DNA of 64,000 bases from Sphingomonadales bacterium (GCA_017309275.1 JAFKLT010000042.1:1-64000); one strand, 5' to 3'. Positions 18,740 through 27,470 are shown, counted from the first letter of the stretch. Made by a program: numbers and translations. Notes: generated by a model not told the origin, from the letters alone.

Positions 18740-19495
18740 ATGCGCAAATTTCTCTCCCTTGGCGTCTCGGCCCTTCTGCTCCTGCCCGCGGCTCCGGCAT
18801 CGGCGTTCGACCCCGACACGCCTGTCGGCAAGCCAACGCCGGATTTCCCGGTCCTGTTGACGAGCGACCCCGACACGACGCTGAAACTGGCGTTCGTCGC
18901 GGCCTTCGGGCTGACGAAGGGCGTGCCCGATGATGTGCAGGCGGTGCGGGTGATCGACGGGCGAAGCTATGACTTCATTCCCGTCGCGCTTCATCTGCTG
19001 CCGAACAATGTCGGCGTGCTGCTGAGCGTCGGCGGTTTCGACGAGGCCGGTCATGGCGACGGCGGTATCAACGCGATCCACTATCTGCAGGGCGGCCCCT
19101 CCGGGTGGCAGCTCAAGGGCGAATGGCTGAACCTGGGTTCGGTGGGTACGATGGGCAATGCCGCGACGGCATGGGGCTTCAGCGACGCGCTGGGCAAGAA
19201 TCCCTATCTGATCACCTCGGGCGGCGGGGTGTGGCAGGGCTGCGCGATCAGCGGTGCGACGCTGACCGAACTGACGCCCGATGGCCCGGTCGACCGCGGC
19301 AGCTTTACCGACGGGATGAGCTCGGGCGCTGGTCTGGGGCAGAAGGAGCAAAGCTTCGACGGCCAGATTTCGGCCGCCGTCCCCGACAAGAGCTTTACCG
19401 TGAGCTATACCGGCTCGCGGGCATTCAAGCAGCAATATGTACTGAAGAGCGGCAAATATGAACCGGTCGGTAAGGACCGGGTTCCCGGCTGCTGA
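18740..19495 (+). CDS. Secreted protein of unknown function inside the propionate operon (251 aa)
   Basis: It starts 9 bp after pccB and ends 10 bp before mce, so it is surely co-transcribed with cytosolic metabolic genes. A typical Sec signal peptide (MRKFL, hydrophobic core, ASAFD near residue 22) nevertheless predicts export. The mature part is Gly/Asp-rich with GGGVWQGCAISG near residue 160 and a Cys as the last residue. I recognise no domain. Beta-rich composition and two cysteines fit a periplasmic beta-sandwich or propeller-like fold, but this is a guess. It might be a passenger gene or have a role in acyl uptake. Confidence 0.85.
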   Translation: MRKFLSLGVSALLLLPAAPASAFDPDTPVGKPTPDFPVLLTSDPDTTLKLAFVAAFGLTKGVPDDVQAVRVIDGRSYDFIPVALHLLPNNVGVLLSVGGFDEAGHGDGGINAIHYLQGGPSGWQLKGEWLNLGSVGTMGNAATAWGFSDALGKNPYLITSGGGVWQGCAISGATLTELTPDGPVDRGSFTDGMSSGAGLGQKEQSFDGQISAAVPDKSFTVSYTGSRAFKQQYVLKSGKYEPVGKDRVPGC

Positions 19496-19505
19496 GGAGA
19501 ATGAG

Positions 19506-19943
19506 ATGAAACTGGGCCGCCTCAATCATATCGGCGTCGCGACGCCGTCGATCGCCGACAGCATCGTCTTTTACCGCGACGTGATGGGCGCAACGCAGAT
19601 CCACGAACCCTTCGACCTGCCCGAGCAGGGGGTGAAGGTGTGTTTCGTCGACACGCCGACCGACAGCGGACTTAACGGCACACAGATCGAGCTGATCGAA
19701 CCATTGCCGGGCAATGCATCGATCGCGGCTTTCCTGCAAAAGAACCCCGCGGGCGGACAGCATCACCTTTGCTATGAAGTCCCGGACATTCACGCCGCGA
19801 AGGCCGAGTTCGAGGCGATGGGCAAGCGCGTGCTCGGCGAACCGCGGATCGGGGCGCATGGGACGCTGATTTTCTTCCTGCACCCCAAGGATATGGACGG
19901 GGTGCTGACCGAGATCATGGAGACGCCGAAGGGCGCGCATTGA
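19506..19943 (+). CDS. mce: Methylmalonyl-CoA epimerase
   Basis: Converts (S)- to (R)-methylmalonyl-CoA, the isomer used by the mutase. The VOC fold of 145 aa carries metal ligands His8 (LNHIGVAT), a Gln or Glu in TQIELIEP, His in QHHLCYEV, and Glu in the final DGVLTEI; these match the epimerase set. GAGGAGA is placed just before the ATG at 19506. It sits between the secreted protein and the mutase gene, the standard functional neighbourhood. Confidence 0.95.
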   Translation: MKLGRLNHIGVATPSIADSIVFYRDVMGATQIHEPFDLPEQGVKVCFVDTPTDSGLNGTQIELIEPLPGNASIAAFLQKNPAGGQHHLCYEVPDIHAAKAEFEAMGKRVLGEPRIGAHGTLIFFLHPKDMDGVLTEIMETPKGAH

Positions 19944-19952
19944 TCTGTTTTT

Positions 19953-20004
19953 CCCGGTGAAAACCCGGGCCTATGACTGCACGAGGCCCCGGCTTGCGCC
20001 GGGG
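19953..20004 (+). promoter_or_regulatory. Three overlapping, mutually exclusive hairpins upstream of the mutase gene
   Basis: Stem A is CCCGG (19953-19957) with CCGGG (19965-19969). Stem B is GGGCCT (19967-19972) with AGGCCC (19984-19989). Stem C is CCCCGGC (19987-19993) with GCCGGGG (19998-20004) and a TTGC tetraloop. A and B share 19967-19969; B and C share 19987-19989, so A+C and B are alternative folds. They lie in the 81-bp mce/mutase gap. Stem C resembles a dispersed GC-rich palindrome. Either an attenuator or a simple repetitive element is possible. Confidence 0.45.
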
Positions 20005-20024
20005 ATCACAACGCGAGACCGCAT

Positions 20025-22172
20025 ATGACCGACAAGCCAACGCTGAACCAATGGGCCGAAGCCGCCGCCAAGGAAGTGAAGGGCAAGGACCTGACCTGGG
20101 CGACGCCCGAGGGGATCGACGTCAAGCCGCTCTACACGGCCGAGGATGTGACGATCGAGCCTGGGCTTCCCGGCTTTGCGCCCTTCACGCGCGGCGTGCG
20201 CGCGTCGATGTATGCGGGACGGCCGTGGACGATCCGGCAATATGCGGGCTTTTCGACTGCTGAGGAATCGAACGCCTTTTATCGTCGCAACCTGGCGGCG
20301 GGGCAGAAGGGGCTATCGGTCGCCTTCGACCTGGCGACGCACCGCGGCTATGACAGCGACCATCCGCGCGTCGTCGGCGACGTCGGCAAGGCGGGCGTGG
20401 CCATCGACAGCGTCGAGGACATGAAGATCCTGTTCGACGGCATTCCGCTCGACCAGATGTCGGTGTCGATGACGATGAACGGCGCGGTGATCCCGATCCT
20501 GGCCTTTTTCATCGTCGCGGGCGAGGAGCAGGGGGTCGAGCGCAAGCTGCTCGACGGGACCATCCAGAACGACATCCTGAAGGAGTTCATGGTCCGCAAC
20601 ACGTATATCTATCCGCCCGAACCGAGCATGCGGATCATCTCCGACATCTTTGGCTATACCAGCCGCGAGATGCCGAAGTTCAACAGCATCTCGATCAGCG
20701 GCTATCATATGCAGGAAGCCGGCGCGACGCAGGTGCAGGAGCTGGCCTTCACCATCGCCGATGGCGCCGAATATGTGCGCTATGGCGTGGCCAGCGGCCT
20801 CGACATCGACAAGTTCGCGGGGCGTTTGAGCTTCTTCTTCGCGATCGGCATGAACTTTTTCATGGAGATCGCGAAACTGCGCGCCGCGCGCGTGCTGTGG
20901 CACCGCGTGATGACCAACCTGGGCGCGAAGGACGAGCGCAGCAAGATGCTGCGGACGCACTGCCAGACGTCGGGGGTCTCGCTGACCGAGCAGGACCCGT
21001 ACAACAATGTCATGCGCACGACGATCGAGGCGATGGCCGCGATGCTGGGCGGCACGCAGAGCCTGCACACCAACGCGCTCGACGAAGCGATCGCGCTGCC
21101 GACCGACTTTTCGGCGCGTATCGCGCGCAACACGCAGATCGTCATCCAGGAAGAAACCGGGATGACCAAGGTCGTCGACCCGCTGGGCGGCTCCTACTAT
21201 GTCGAGGCGTTGACGCAGGAACTGGTCGACAAGGCGTGGGAGATCATCGAGCGCGTCGAAAAGGAAGGCGGCATGGCCAAGGCCGTCGCCGCCGGCTGGC
21301 CCAAGGCGATGATCGAGACCGCCGCCGCCGCGCGCCAGGCCCGCGTCGACCGCGGCGACGACGTGATCGTCGGCGTGAACAAATATCGCCTCGCGAACGA
21401 GGACCTGCTCGAAACGCTCGAGGTCGATAACACCAAGGTCCGCGAGGCGCAGATCGCGCGCATCAACAAGACCAAGGCGGGCCGCGACGAGGCGGCGTGC
21501 CAGGCTGCGCTCAAGGCGCTGCGCGATGCGGCGGCGGGCGAGCAGTCGATCGAGAACAACCTGCTGGCCCACGCGGTCGAAGCGGCGCGCGCGCGCGCGA
21601 CGCTGGGCGAGATTTCGTCGGCGATGGAGGAAAGCTTCGATCGCTATGGCACCCAGCCGACGCCGGTGAAGGGCGTCTATGCCGCGCCCTATGAAGGCGA
21701 CGCGCGTTGGCAGCAGGTGCTGGACGGTGTCGCGGCGGTCGAGCGCCGCATGGGCCGCAAGCCCAAGCTGCTCGTCGCGAAGATGGGGCAGGACGGCCAC
21801 GACCGCGGCGCGAACATCATCGCGTCGGCGTTCGGCGACATGGGCTTCGACGTCGTGTCGGGACCGCTGTTCCAGACGCCCGACGAGACGGTGGTGCTGG
21901 CGCTCGACAGCGGGGTCGACGTCGTCGGCGCATCCAGCCTGGCAGCCGGCCACAAGACGCTGATCCCCGAACTGATCAACAAGCTGCGCGAGGCGGGCCG
22001 CAACGATATCAAGGTCATCGCGGGCGGGGTTATCCCTCCGCAAGACTATGATTATCTCCGCGACGCCGGCGTCCAGGGCATCTATGGGCCCGGCTCCAAT
22101 GTGGTCGAATGCGCCGCCGACGTGCTGCGCCTGCTCGGCCACAATATGCCGCCGCTGGAGGATGCTGCATGA
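20025..22172 (+). CDS. scpA: Methylmalonyl-CoA mutase (adenosylcobalamin-dependent)
   Basis: Isomerises (R)-methylmalonyl-CoA to succinyl-CoA. The 715-aa single chain has the N-terminal TIM barrel for the substrate ([31 protein letters not shown]) and the C-terminal B12-binding Rossmann domain with the cobalt-ligand motif DGHDRG, His592. This is the homodimeric-type or large-subunit chain; no small mutB-like subunit or MeaB chaperone lies in the window. The gene follows overlapping hairpins. Its stop codon overlaps the next start as ATGA at 22169-22172. Confidence 0.97.
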   Translation: MTDKPTLNQWAEAAAKEVKGKDLTWATPEGIDVKPLYTAEDVTIEPGLPGFAPFTRGVRASMYAGRPWTIRQYAGFSTAEESNAFYRRNLAAGQKGLSVAFDLATHRGYDSDHPRVVGDVGKAGVAIDSVEDMKILFDGIPLDQMSVSMTMNGAVIPILAFFIVAGEEQGVERKLLDGTIQNDILKEFMVRNTYIYPPEPSMRIISDIFGYTSREMPKFNSISISGYHMQEAGATQVQELAFTIADGAEYVRYGVASGLDIDKFAGRLSFFFAIGMNFFMEIAKLRAARVLWHRVMTNLGAKDERSKMLRTHCQTSGVSLTEQDPYNNVMRTTIEAMAAMLGGTQSLHTNALDEAIALPTDFSARIARNTQIVIQEETGMTKVVDPLGGSYYVEALTQELVDKAWEIIERVEKEGGMAKAVAAGWPKAMIETAAAARQARVDRGDDVIVGVNKYRLANEDLLETLEVDNTKVREAQIARINKTKAGRDEAACQAALKALRDAAAGEQSIENNLLAHAVEAARARATLGEISSAMEESFDRYGTQPTPVKGVYAAPYEGDARWQQVLDGVAAVERRMGRKPKLLVAKMGQDGHDRGANIIASAFGDMGFDVVSGPLFQTPDETVVLALDSGVDVVGASSLAAGHKTLIPELINKLREAGRNDIKVIAGGVIPPQDYDYLRDAGVQGIYGPGSNVVECAADVLRLLGHNMPPLEDAA

Positions 22173-22537
22173 GTGACGATATCGACGAGGGCAAGGTCGG
22201 GGTGGAACCCGAAAAGAGTGATGGTGCGGCGTATCTCTACGATTATTTCAAGCACCTGACCTCGCTCTCGATCCTGACGCTCGGCGGCGTGCTCGCGATT
22301 TCGCAGCGCGAAGGCGCGGCGCCCGGGCAGGCGCAGATGTATGCCGTCGTCATTCTTGTGGCGCTGGCGGGCGTGCTCGCCTTCTCGGGCTCCGGCGCCA
22401 TCGTGCGGCAACAGAGCACCGGCAAGACGCCGGGCAAATGGTTCAACCCGAATTTCTATCGCATCGCATCGCCCGCCAGCCTGTCGCTTGGCGTCGGCAT
22501 GTTTCTCGCACTCTATCTCAAAGGGGTCGCCTCATGA
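22169..22537 (+). CDS. Small membrane protein coupled to mutase and bioB (122 aa)
   Basis: The start at 22169 overlaps the mutase stop and its own stop overlaps the bioB start, both as ATGA, so translation of the three genes is coupled. After about 30 polar residues (acidic: DDIDEGK, then [11 protein letters not shown]) there are two or three hydrophobic stretches near residues 30-42, 54-72 and 98-118. The short charged segment in between contains [16 protein letters not shown] know no family name. Being locked between the B12 mutase and biotin synthase suggests a role in this pathway, but nothing in the sequence gives it. Confidence 0.8.
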   Translation: MSDDIDEGKVGVEPEKSDGAAYLYDYFKHLTSLSILTLGGVLAISQREGAAPGQAQMYAVVILVALAGVLAFSGSGAIVRQQSTGKTPGKWFNPNFYRIASPASLSLGVGMFLALYLKGVAS

Positions 22538-23538
22538 GCGAAGATATCGTTCGCACCGACTGGACGCGGGAGGAGATCGCCGACCTGTTCGATCTTCCGT
22601 TCGACGAATTGATGTGGGAGGCGCAGGGCGTTCACCGCCGCCACCACGCGCGCGGCGAGGTGCAGCTTTGCACGCTGCTGTCGATCAAGACCGGCGGCTG
22701 CGTCGAGGATTGCGGCTATTGCTCGCAGTCGACCCACGCCGACACGGGGCTGAAGGCGACCAAGCTGATGGACGTGCGCGCCGTGCTGCAGGCGGCGGCG
22801 CAGGCGAAGGATTCGGGATCGAAGCGCTTTTGCATGGGCGCCGCATGGCGCAACCCCAAGGAACGCGACATGCCCGCGATCGTCGAGATGATCGAGGGCG
22901 TGCGCCAGATGGGCATGGAAACCTGCATGACGCTGGGTATGCTCAACAAGGAGCAGGCGCAGACGCTCGCGGTCGCGGGGCTCGACTATTACAACCACAA
23001 TATCGACACGAGTCCGGAGAATTACGAGAATATCATCTCGACCCGGACGTTCCAGGACCGGCTCGATACGCTGGAGGAAGTGCGCAACGCAGGGATCAAC
23101 GTCTGTTCGGGCGGAATCGTCGGGCTGGGTGAGAACCGCCAGGATCGCGTCGGCTTCATCCACGCGCTCGCGACGCTGGAGCGGCATCCCGAAAGCGTGC
23201 CGGTGAATGCGCTGGTCCCGGTGAAGGGCACCGTGCTGGGCGACATGCTGGCCGACACGCCGCTCGCCAAGATCGACGATATCGAGTTCGTCCGCACGAT
23301 CGCGGTCGCGCGCATCACCATGCCGAAATCGATGGTTCGCCTGTCGGCGGGCCGCGAGAGCATGTCGGAGGCGACGCAGGCGCTTTGCTTCATGGCGGGC
23401 GCGAACAGCATCTTCACCGGCGACAAGCTGCTCACGACCGGCAACCGCGGCGACAATGCCGACGCGGCGCTGTTCGCAAAGCTGGGGCTGCGGCCGATGG
23501 AGGCCGAAGAGCCGATGCGGATGGAAGCGGCGGAGTGA
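22534..23538 (+). CDS. bioB: Biotin synthase
   Basis: Radical-SAM enzyme inserting sulfur into dethiobiotin. The [4Fe-4S] cysteines are Cys56, Cys60 and Cys63 (CVEDCGYC); later conserved residues include [11 protein letters not shown], the second-cluster cysteine region [14 protein letters not shown] and [16 protein letters not shown]. The 334-aa length is normal. It overlaps the upstream membrane-protein gene by 4 nt. Its placement with biotin-dependent propionyl-CoA carboxylase genes, rather than with bioA/D/F, suggests biotin supply is raised together with carboxylase demand. Confidence 0.96.
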   Translation: MSEDIVRTDWTREEIADLFDLPFDELMWEAQGVHRRHHARGEVQLCTLLSIKTGGCVEDCGYCSQSTHADTGLKATKLMDVRAVLQAAAQAKDSGSKRFCMGAAWRNPKERDMPAIVEMIEGVRQMGMETCMTLGMLNKEQAQTLAVAGLDYYNHNIDTSPENYENIISTRTFQDRLDTLEEVRNAGINVCSGGIVGLGENRQDRVGFIHALATLERHPESVPVNALVPVKGTVLGDMLADTPLAKIDDIEFVRTIAVARITMPKSMVRLSAGRESMSEATQALCFMAGANSIFTGDKLLTTGNRGDNADAALFAKLGLRPMEAEEPMRMEAAE

Positions 23539-23546
23539 GGAATTCT

Positions 23547-23624
23547 CCTCCCGCTCGCGGGAGGGATTAGGGGAGGGCCTGTTCCCTCCGAACAAGTTTC
23601 GAATTTCGCAAACGGGACAGGCCC
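23547..23624. repeat. REP-like double palindrome between bioB and pccA
   Basis: The first hairpin is CCTCCCGC (23547-23554) with GCGGGAGG (23557-23564) and a 2-nt loop. A second, longer-range stem joins GGGCCTGTTCC (23575-23585) to GGGACAGGCCC (23614-23624) with one G-T pair. The GGGATTAGGGGAGGG linker between them is the kind seen in dispersed sphingomonad intergenic repeats. It lies inside the operon, where it could stabilise or attenuate the transcript. Confidence 0.65.
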
Positions 23625-23663
23625 TTCATCGGCCGCTCTCGAAAGCGGGACGGGAGTGAGAGA

Positions 23664-25670
23664 GTGTTCAAGAAAATCCTGATCGCCAACCGTGGTGAGA
23701 TCGCCTGCCGCGTCATCAAGACCGCGCGGCGCATGGGCATTGCGACCGTCGCCGTCTATTCCGACGCCGACGCGCGCGCGCCTTTCGTGCAGATGGCCGA
23801 CGAGGCGCTCCATATCGGACCGTCGCCCGCGTCCGAATCCTATCTGATCGCCGACAAGATCATCGCGGCGTGCAAGCAGACCGGCGCCGAGGCGGTGCAT
23901 CCGGGCTATGGCTTCCTGTCCGAGCGCACCAGCTTCGCCGAGGCGCTGGCCAAGGAAAATATCGCCTTCATCGGCCCGCCGGTGAACGCGATCGCGGCGA
24001 TGGGCGACAAGATCGAGTCGAAGAAGCTGGCGAAGGAAGCGGGCGTCAACGTCGTCCCCGGCTTCGTCGGCGAAATCCGCGATACCGAGCATGCGGTCGA
24101 GATTTCGAACGAGATCGGTTATCCGGTGATGATGAAGGCGTCCGCCGGCGGCGGCGGCAAGGGCATGCGCCTTGCCTATGACGAGAAGGACGTCCGCGAA
24201 GGGTTCGAGGCGACCAAGCGCGAAGGCCTGAACAGCTTTGGCGACGACCGCGTCTTCATCGAAAAGTTCATCCTCAACCCGCGTCACATCGAGATCCAGA
24301 TTCTGGGCGATCAGCACGGCAACACGCTGTACCTCAACGAACGCGAGTGCAGCATCCAGCGCCGCCACCAGAAGGTGGTCGAGGAAGCGCCGTCGCCGTT
24401 CGTTTCGCCCGCAATGCGCAAGGCGATGGGCGAGCAGTGCGTCGCGCTTTCCAAGGCGGTCGGCTATTACAGCGCGGGTACGGTCGAACTGATCGTCTCG
24501 GGCGCCGACCCGACGGGCGAGAGCTTCTATTTCCTCGAAATGAACACGCGCCTGCAGGTCGAGCATCCGGTGACCGAAGCGATCACCGGCATCGACCTGG
24601 TCGAACAGATGATCCGCGTCGCCGCGGGCGAGAAGCTGGAGCTGACGCAGGACGATGTGAAGATCGACGGTTGGGCGATCGAGAACCGCGTTTATGCGGA
24701 GGATCCCTATCGCGGCTTCCTGCCCTCGACGGGCCGCCTGGTGCGGTATCGGACCCCCGTCCCGGCGTGGGAAGGCGATGAGCGCGGTATCGACGGCGTA
24801 CGTGTCGATGCGGGCGTCGAAGAGGGCGGCGAAGTGTCGATCTTTTACGACCCGATGATCGCGAAGCTGATCACCTGGGGCAAGACGCGCGACGAGGCGG
24901 CCGACCTGCAGATCGCGGCGCTCGACCGTTTCGAACTCGAAGGGCTGGGGCACAATATCGACTTCGTCTCGGCCATCATGCAGCACCCGCGCTTTCGTTC
25001 GGGCGAACTGACGACGGGTTTCATCGCCGAGGAATATCCCGAAGGTTTCCATGGCGCGCCGACCGATGAGAAGATCGCGCGGGCCCTCGCGGCAATCGCG
25101 GGCTTCATGGCGAGCGCCGAGGCCGATCGCGCGCGGCGCACCGACGGCCAACTCGGCGACCGGCTCGAACCGCCGGCCAAGTGGCAGGTGTCGATCGACG
25201 GCGAGGCGCACAAGGTCAAGATCGGCGAGAAGCATATCAAGGTCGACGGCGACAAGATCGACATCGCGCTTGAATATACGCCGGGCGACCGGCTGGTCGT
25301 CGCCGAGATCGACGAAAGCGAATTGGCGGTGAAGGTCGCGAAGACGCGCGGCGGCTGGCGGATGACGGCACGCGGTCATATCCACGATGTGCGCGTATTG
25401 CCGTGGCATGTCGCGCCGCTGTCGGCGCACATGATCGAAAAGATCCCGCCCGATCTGTCGAAATTCCTGATCTGCCCGATGCCGGGCCTGCTCGTCGCGC
25501 TGCATGTCGGCGCGGGCGACAAGGTCGAGGCGGGCCAGCCGCTCGCCACGGTCGAGGCGATGAAGATGGAGAATATCCTGCGCGCCGAAAAATCGGGCGT
25601 CGTCAAGATCGTCAACGCGGCCCAGGGCGACAGCCTGGCCGTCGACGCGGTCATCCTCGAAATGGAGTGA
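23664..25670 (+). CDS. pccA: Propionyl-CoA carboxylase alpha subunit (biotin carboxylase + BCCP)
   Basis: Carboxylates its own biotin with ATP and bicarbonate. The biotin carboxylase part (residues 1 to about 450) shows KILIANRGEIACR, the ATP-grasp glycine loop KASAGGGGKGMR, and EMNTRLQVEHPVTE. After a BT linker region the C-terminal biotinyl domain has AMKM with biotinyl-Lys634, 34 residues from the end, the classical spacing. The 668-aa length is normal for PccA. The start is a GTG at 23664. It follows the bioB gene and REP-like hairpins, and csaA begins 4 bp after its stop. Confidence 0.96.
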   Translation: MFKKILIANRGEIACRVIKTARRMGIATVAVYSDADARAPFVQMADEALHIGPSPASESYLIADKIIAACKQTGAEAVHPGYGFLSERTSFAEALAKENIAFIGPPVNAIAAMGDKIESKKLAKEAGVNVVPGFVGEIRDTEHAVEISNEIGYPVMMKASAGGGGKGMRLAYDEKDVREGFEATKREGLNSFGDDRVFIEKFILNPRHIEIQILGDQHGNTLYLNERECSIQRRHQKVVEEAPSPFVSPAMRKAMGEQCVALSKAVGYYSAGTVELIVSGADPTGESFYFLEMNTRLQVEHPVTEAITGIDLVEQMIRVAAGEKLELTQDDVKIDGWAIENRVYAEDPYRGFLPSTGRLVRYRTPVPAWEGDERGIDGVRVDAGVEEGGEVSIFYDPMIAKLITWGKTRDEAADLQIAALDRFELEGLGHNIDFVSAIMQHPRFRSGELTTGFIAEEYPEGFHGAPTDEKIARALAAIAGFMASAEADRARRTDGQLGDRLEPPAKWQVSIDGEAHKVKIGEKHIKVDGDKIDIALEYTPGDRLVVAEIDESELAVKVAKTRGGWRMTARGHIHDVRVLPWHVAPLSAHMIEKIPPDLSKFLICPMPGLLVALHVGAGDKVEAGQPLATVEAMKMENILRAEKSGVVKIVNAAQGDSLAVDAVILEME

Positions 25671-25674
25671 CGCG

Positions 25675-26046
25675 TTGCACGTCGATCACCAGCAGGACGC
25701 GCCGGCGGCGGAGGCGATCGGTTTCGACGATTTTCTCCGCGTCGACATTCGCGTCGGCACGATCGTCGAGGCCGAGCCCTTTCCGGAAGCGCGCAAGCCC
25801 GCGTTCAAGCTGAAGATCGACTTCGGCCCCGCGATCGGGATCAGGAAGAGCAGCGCGCAGATCGTCGCCCGCTACACGCTCGAAGAGCTTGTCGGGCGAC
25901 AGGTCGCCGCCGTGGTGAACTTTCCGCCGCGCCAGATCGGGAAATTCATGTCCGAAGTCCTGACGCTCGGCTTTGCGGACGAGGAGGGCGCGGTGATCCT
26001 GTTTGCGCCCGATCACGCGGTGCCGAACGGCTCGCGTCTCTTCTGA
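25675..26046 (+). CDS. csaA: CsaA-type tRNA-binding-domain protein (123 aa)
   Basis: A stand-alone OB-fold EMAP-II-like domain: FLRVDIRVGTIVEAEPFPEA at the N-terminus, FKLKIDFGPAIGIRKSSAQI in the middle and a C-terminal half ending NGSRLF. In Bacillus, CsaA acts as an export-related chaperone, and the domain binds tRNA elsewhere. The only plausible start is TTG at 25675, 4 bp after pccA, so it is the tail of the pcc operon. A decayed copy of its middle part lies 0.9 kb downstream at 26715-26826. Confidence 0.88.
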   Translation: MHVDHQQDAPAAEAIGFDDFLRVDIRVGTIVEAEPFPEARKPAFKLKIDFGPAIGIRKSSAQIVARYTLEELVGRQVAAVVNFPPRQIGKFMSEVLTLGFADEEGAVILFAPDHAVPNGSRLF

Positions 26047-26104
26047 CCTTTCGCGCGCGGGGCTGACGGGTTAAGCTCCGCTCGGGAACAGGGGGAGAGG
26101 GACG

Positions 26105-26515
26105 ATGACGTTACCGGTAACCGCATTCGTAGCCGCCGTTTGCGCGCTTTTGCTGCTGATCACCGCGATCGACACGGTCCGCCAGCGATTGCGACTGGGC
26201 GCGGCGTTCGGCGATCATGGCGACGCCAAGCTGATCAGCGCCAGCCGCGCGCACGGCAATCTGGCCGAATATGCACCGATCTCCATCATCCTGCTCGGCC
26301 TGCTGGAGACCACGCGCGCCAATCATATGGCGTTGATGGTCATCGGCGCGATCTTCCTGCTCGGCCGCGTCGGCCACATCGTCGGGCTCTATACGCCGTC
26401 GGAGCCGGGCAAGGCGCCGCTGGGCCGCCAGGTCGGCGTTGTCGCGACCTTTGCCACGCTGCTCATACTCGGGCTGTGGACGCTGTGGATTCTTGCGACG
26501 CAGAATCTGGGGTGA
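26105..26515 (+). CDS. MAPEG-family membrane protein
   Basis: 136 aa with four hydrophobic helices and the family pattern ASRAHGNLAEYAPISII (residues about 42-58), followed by GRVGHIVGLY. These Arg, Asn and Glu residues are the glutathione-site residues of the MAPEG superfamily; bacterial members of the YecN type are mostly uncharacterised. The upstream AGGGGGAGAGGG is a strong ribosome site. The stop codon overlaps the next small gene as TGATG. Confidence 0.88.
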   Translation: MTLPVTAFVAAVCALLLLITAIDTVRQRLRLGAAFGDHGDAKLISASRAHGNLAEYAPISIILLGLLETTRANHMALMVIGAIFLLGRVGHIVGLYTPSEPGKAPLGRQVGVVATFATLLILGLWTLWILATQNLG

Positions 26516-26688
26516 TGGAGGGCGATAATCGCCCGCTCGACTATTGGCTGCTGATCGGAATGCAGACGGCTCCGATCCTGTTCGTGTGGCTGTTCCTGCG
26601 GCGCGGTTATCGATCTTCGCTGCGGCGTGCGGCCTTTACCTATGCGGCGGCGATGACGGCGCTGCCGATGATCGGCACCTTCGGCTAG
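26515..26688 (+). CDS. 57-aa membrane peptide coupled to the MAPEG gene
   Basis: An ATG at 26515 shares one base with the MAPEG stop. The peptide has two hydrophobic segments (YWLLIGMQTAPILFVWLFL, then FTYAAAMTALPMIG) separated by a basic hairpin (RRGYRSSLRR). It fits a two-helix inner-membrane peptide. No function is known. Coding is supported by the tight coupling and by codon usage like that of its neighbours. Confidence 0.55.
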   Translation: MEGDNRPLDYWLLIGMQTAPILFVWLFLRRGYRSSLRRAAFTYAAAMTALPMIGTFG

Positions 26689-26727
26689 CCTTGGCCGTCG
26701 ACCAGCGCGACCGCGCGAATCCAGCCT
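26685..26727 (-). pseudogene. Orphan C-terminal tail of a cyclase-like gene
   Basis: Read on the minus strand this gives GWIRAVALV followed by DGQG and a stop, which matches the last residues of the intact cyclase at 27471-28238 (GWIRAVALVAE). At DNA level 26701-26727 and 27481-27507 agree at 25 of 27 bases. Nothing upstream of it continues the cyclase frame, so it is a 5'-truncated relic. Confidence 0.65.
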
Positions 26728-26826
26728 TTAAGCTGAAGGTCGATTTCGGCTCCTCGATCGGCGTCAAAAAGAGCCGCGCGCAGATCTTCGCGCTACGCGC
26801 TCGACGAATTGCCGGGCGACAGGTTC
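26715..26826 (+). pseudogene. Decayed csaA fragment
   Basis: The translation NPAFKLKVDFGSSIGVKK aligns with KPAFKLKIDFGPAIGIRK of the intact csaA (12 of 18 identical). It continues as RAQIF; a one-base shift gives RYALDEL, then the original frame gives GRQV, again paralleling csaA (RYTLEEL, GRQV). There is no start codon and no N- or C-terminal third, and two compensating frameshifts are needed, so it is a relic of a csaA paralogue. Confidence 0.75.
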
Positions 26827-26869
26827 CGGACGGATCTAGACCGTTCCGACCTTTCTTCGTCCGCCGATT

Positions 26870-27466
26870 TCAGAGCGCGTCGGGGTGCTGGTCGACCAAC
26901 TCGAGCCGGCGGATGATTTGCCCGCACCGGATGATTGCACCCGGCGCGATCACGGCATTCGCGCCGATGCGAGCGTGATCGCCGATCAGCGCTCCGAATT
27001 TGGTGACGCCCGTATCTATCGCGCCAATCCGGATCGTTTTGTCCGCCATTTCATTCCGATAGTTGGCAACGATGCTGCCAGCCTCGAGGTTCACATCCGC
27101 GCCGATCACGGAGTCGCCAAAAAAATTGAAGTGGGCGAGCTTCGTGCCGTTGAACAGAAAGGAGGATTTCAGCTCGGATCCCGGGCCGATGATGCAGTCA
27201 GCGTCGAGATAGGTGCCACCGCGCAACAGGGCCCCGGCGGCTACGAAACAATTTTCACCGATGATCGCCGGCCCCTTGATCAGCGCGCCGACCTCCACTG
27301 TGGCACTGCGGTGCCGCGCGACGCCATCGTCGATCGCATAGCCGGCGCCGAGCCGGTCGATCGCTGCCCGTACATGGTGTTCGGCGTGCTGCGTGATCGC
27401 CCACGCCGCATCGTTGATCTGCCCGAAGGGTGAGTTTCGCCAGCCGGCGATCAGTTCGTCCAGCAA
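26870..27466 (-). CDS. Left-handed beta-helix (hexapeptide repeat) protein, GlmU/LpxA-like
   Basis: 198 aa with a short helical N-terminus and then hexapeptide coils from about residue 55: VEVGALIKGPAIIGENCFVAAG and later NLEAGSIVANYR, IGDHARIGANAVIAPGAII. The pattern resembles the acyltransferase half of bifunctional GlmU or a sugar-phosphate acyltransferase, but there is no nucleotidyltransferase domain. I cannot tell enzyme from structural protein. It starts 4 bp after the stop of the cyclase gene on the same strand, so the two form an operon. Confidence 0.82.
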   Translation of the reverse strand: MLDELIAGWRNSPFGQINDAAWAITQHAEHHVRAAIDRLGAGYAIDDGVARHRSATVEVGALIKGPAIIGENCFVAAGALLRGGTYLDADCIIGPGSELKSSFLFNGTKLAHFNFFGDSVIGADVNLEAGSIVANYRNEMADKTIRIGAIDTGVTKFGALIGDHARIGANAVIAPGAIIRCGQIIRRLELVDQHPDAL

Positions 27467-27470
27467 CGGC

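Noticed and set aside
19944-20024. Cobalamin riboswitch upstream of the mutase
   Set aside because: The 81-bp gap is too short and lacks a B12-box consensus; only simple hairpins are visible.
23022-25505. An 827-codon antisense frame across bioB and pccA
   Set aside because: Crosses conserved genes and intergenic hairpins and has no recognizable domain.
26544-26978. A 144-codon open frame over the relic region
   Set aside because: It joins unrelated pieces (out-of-frame 57-aa gene, csaA relic, antisense tail); it is not a gene.
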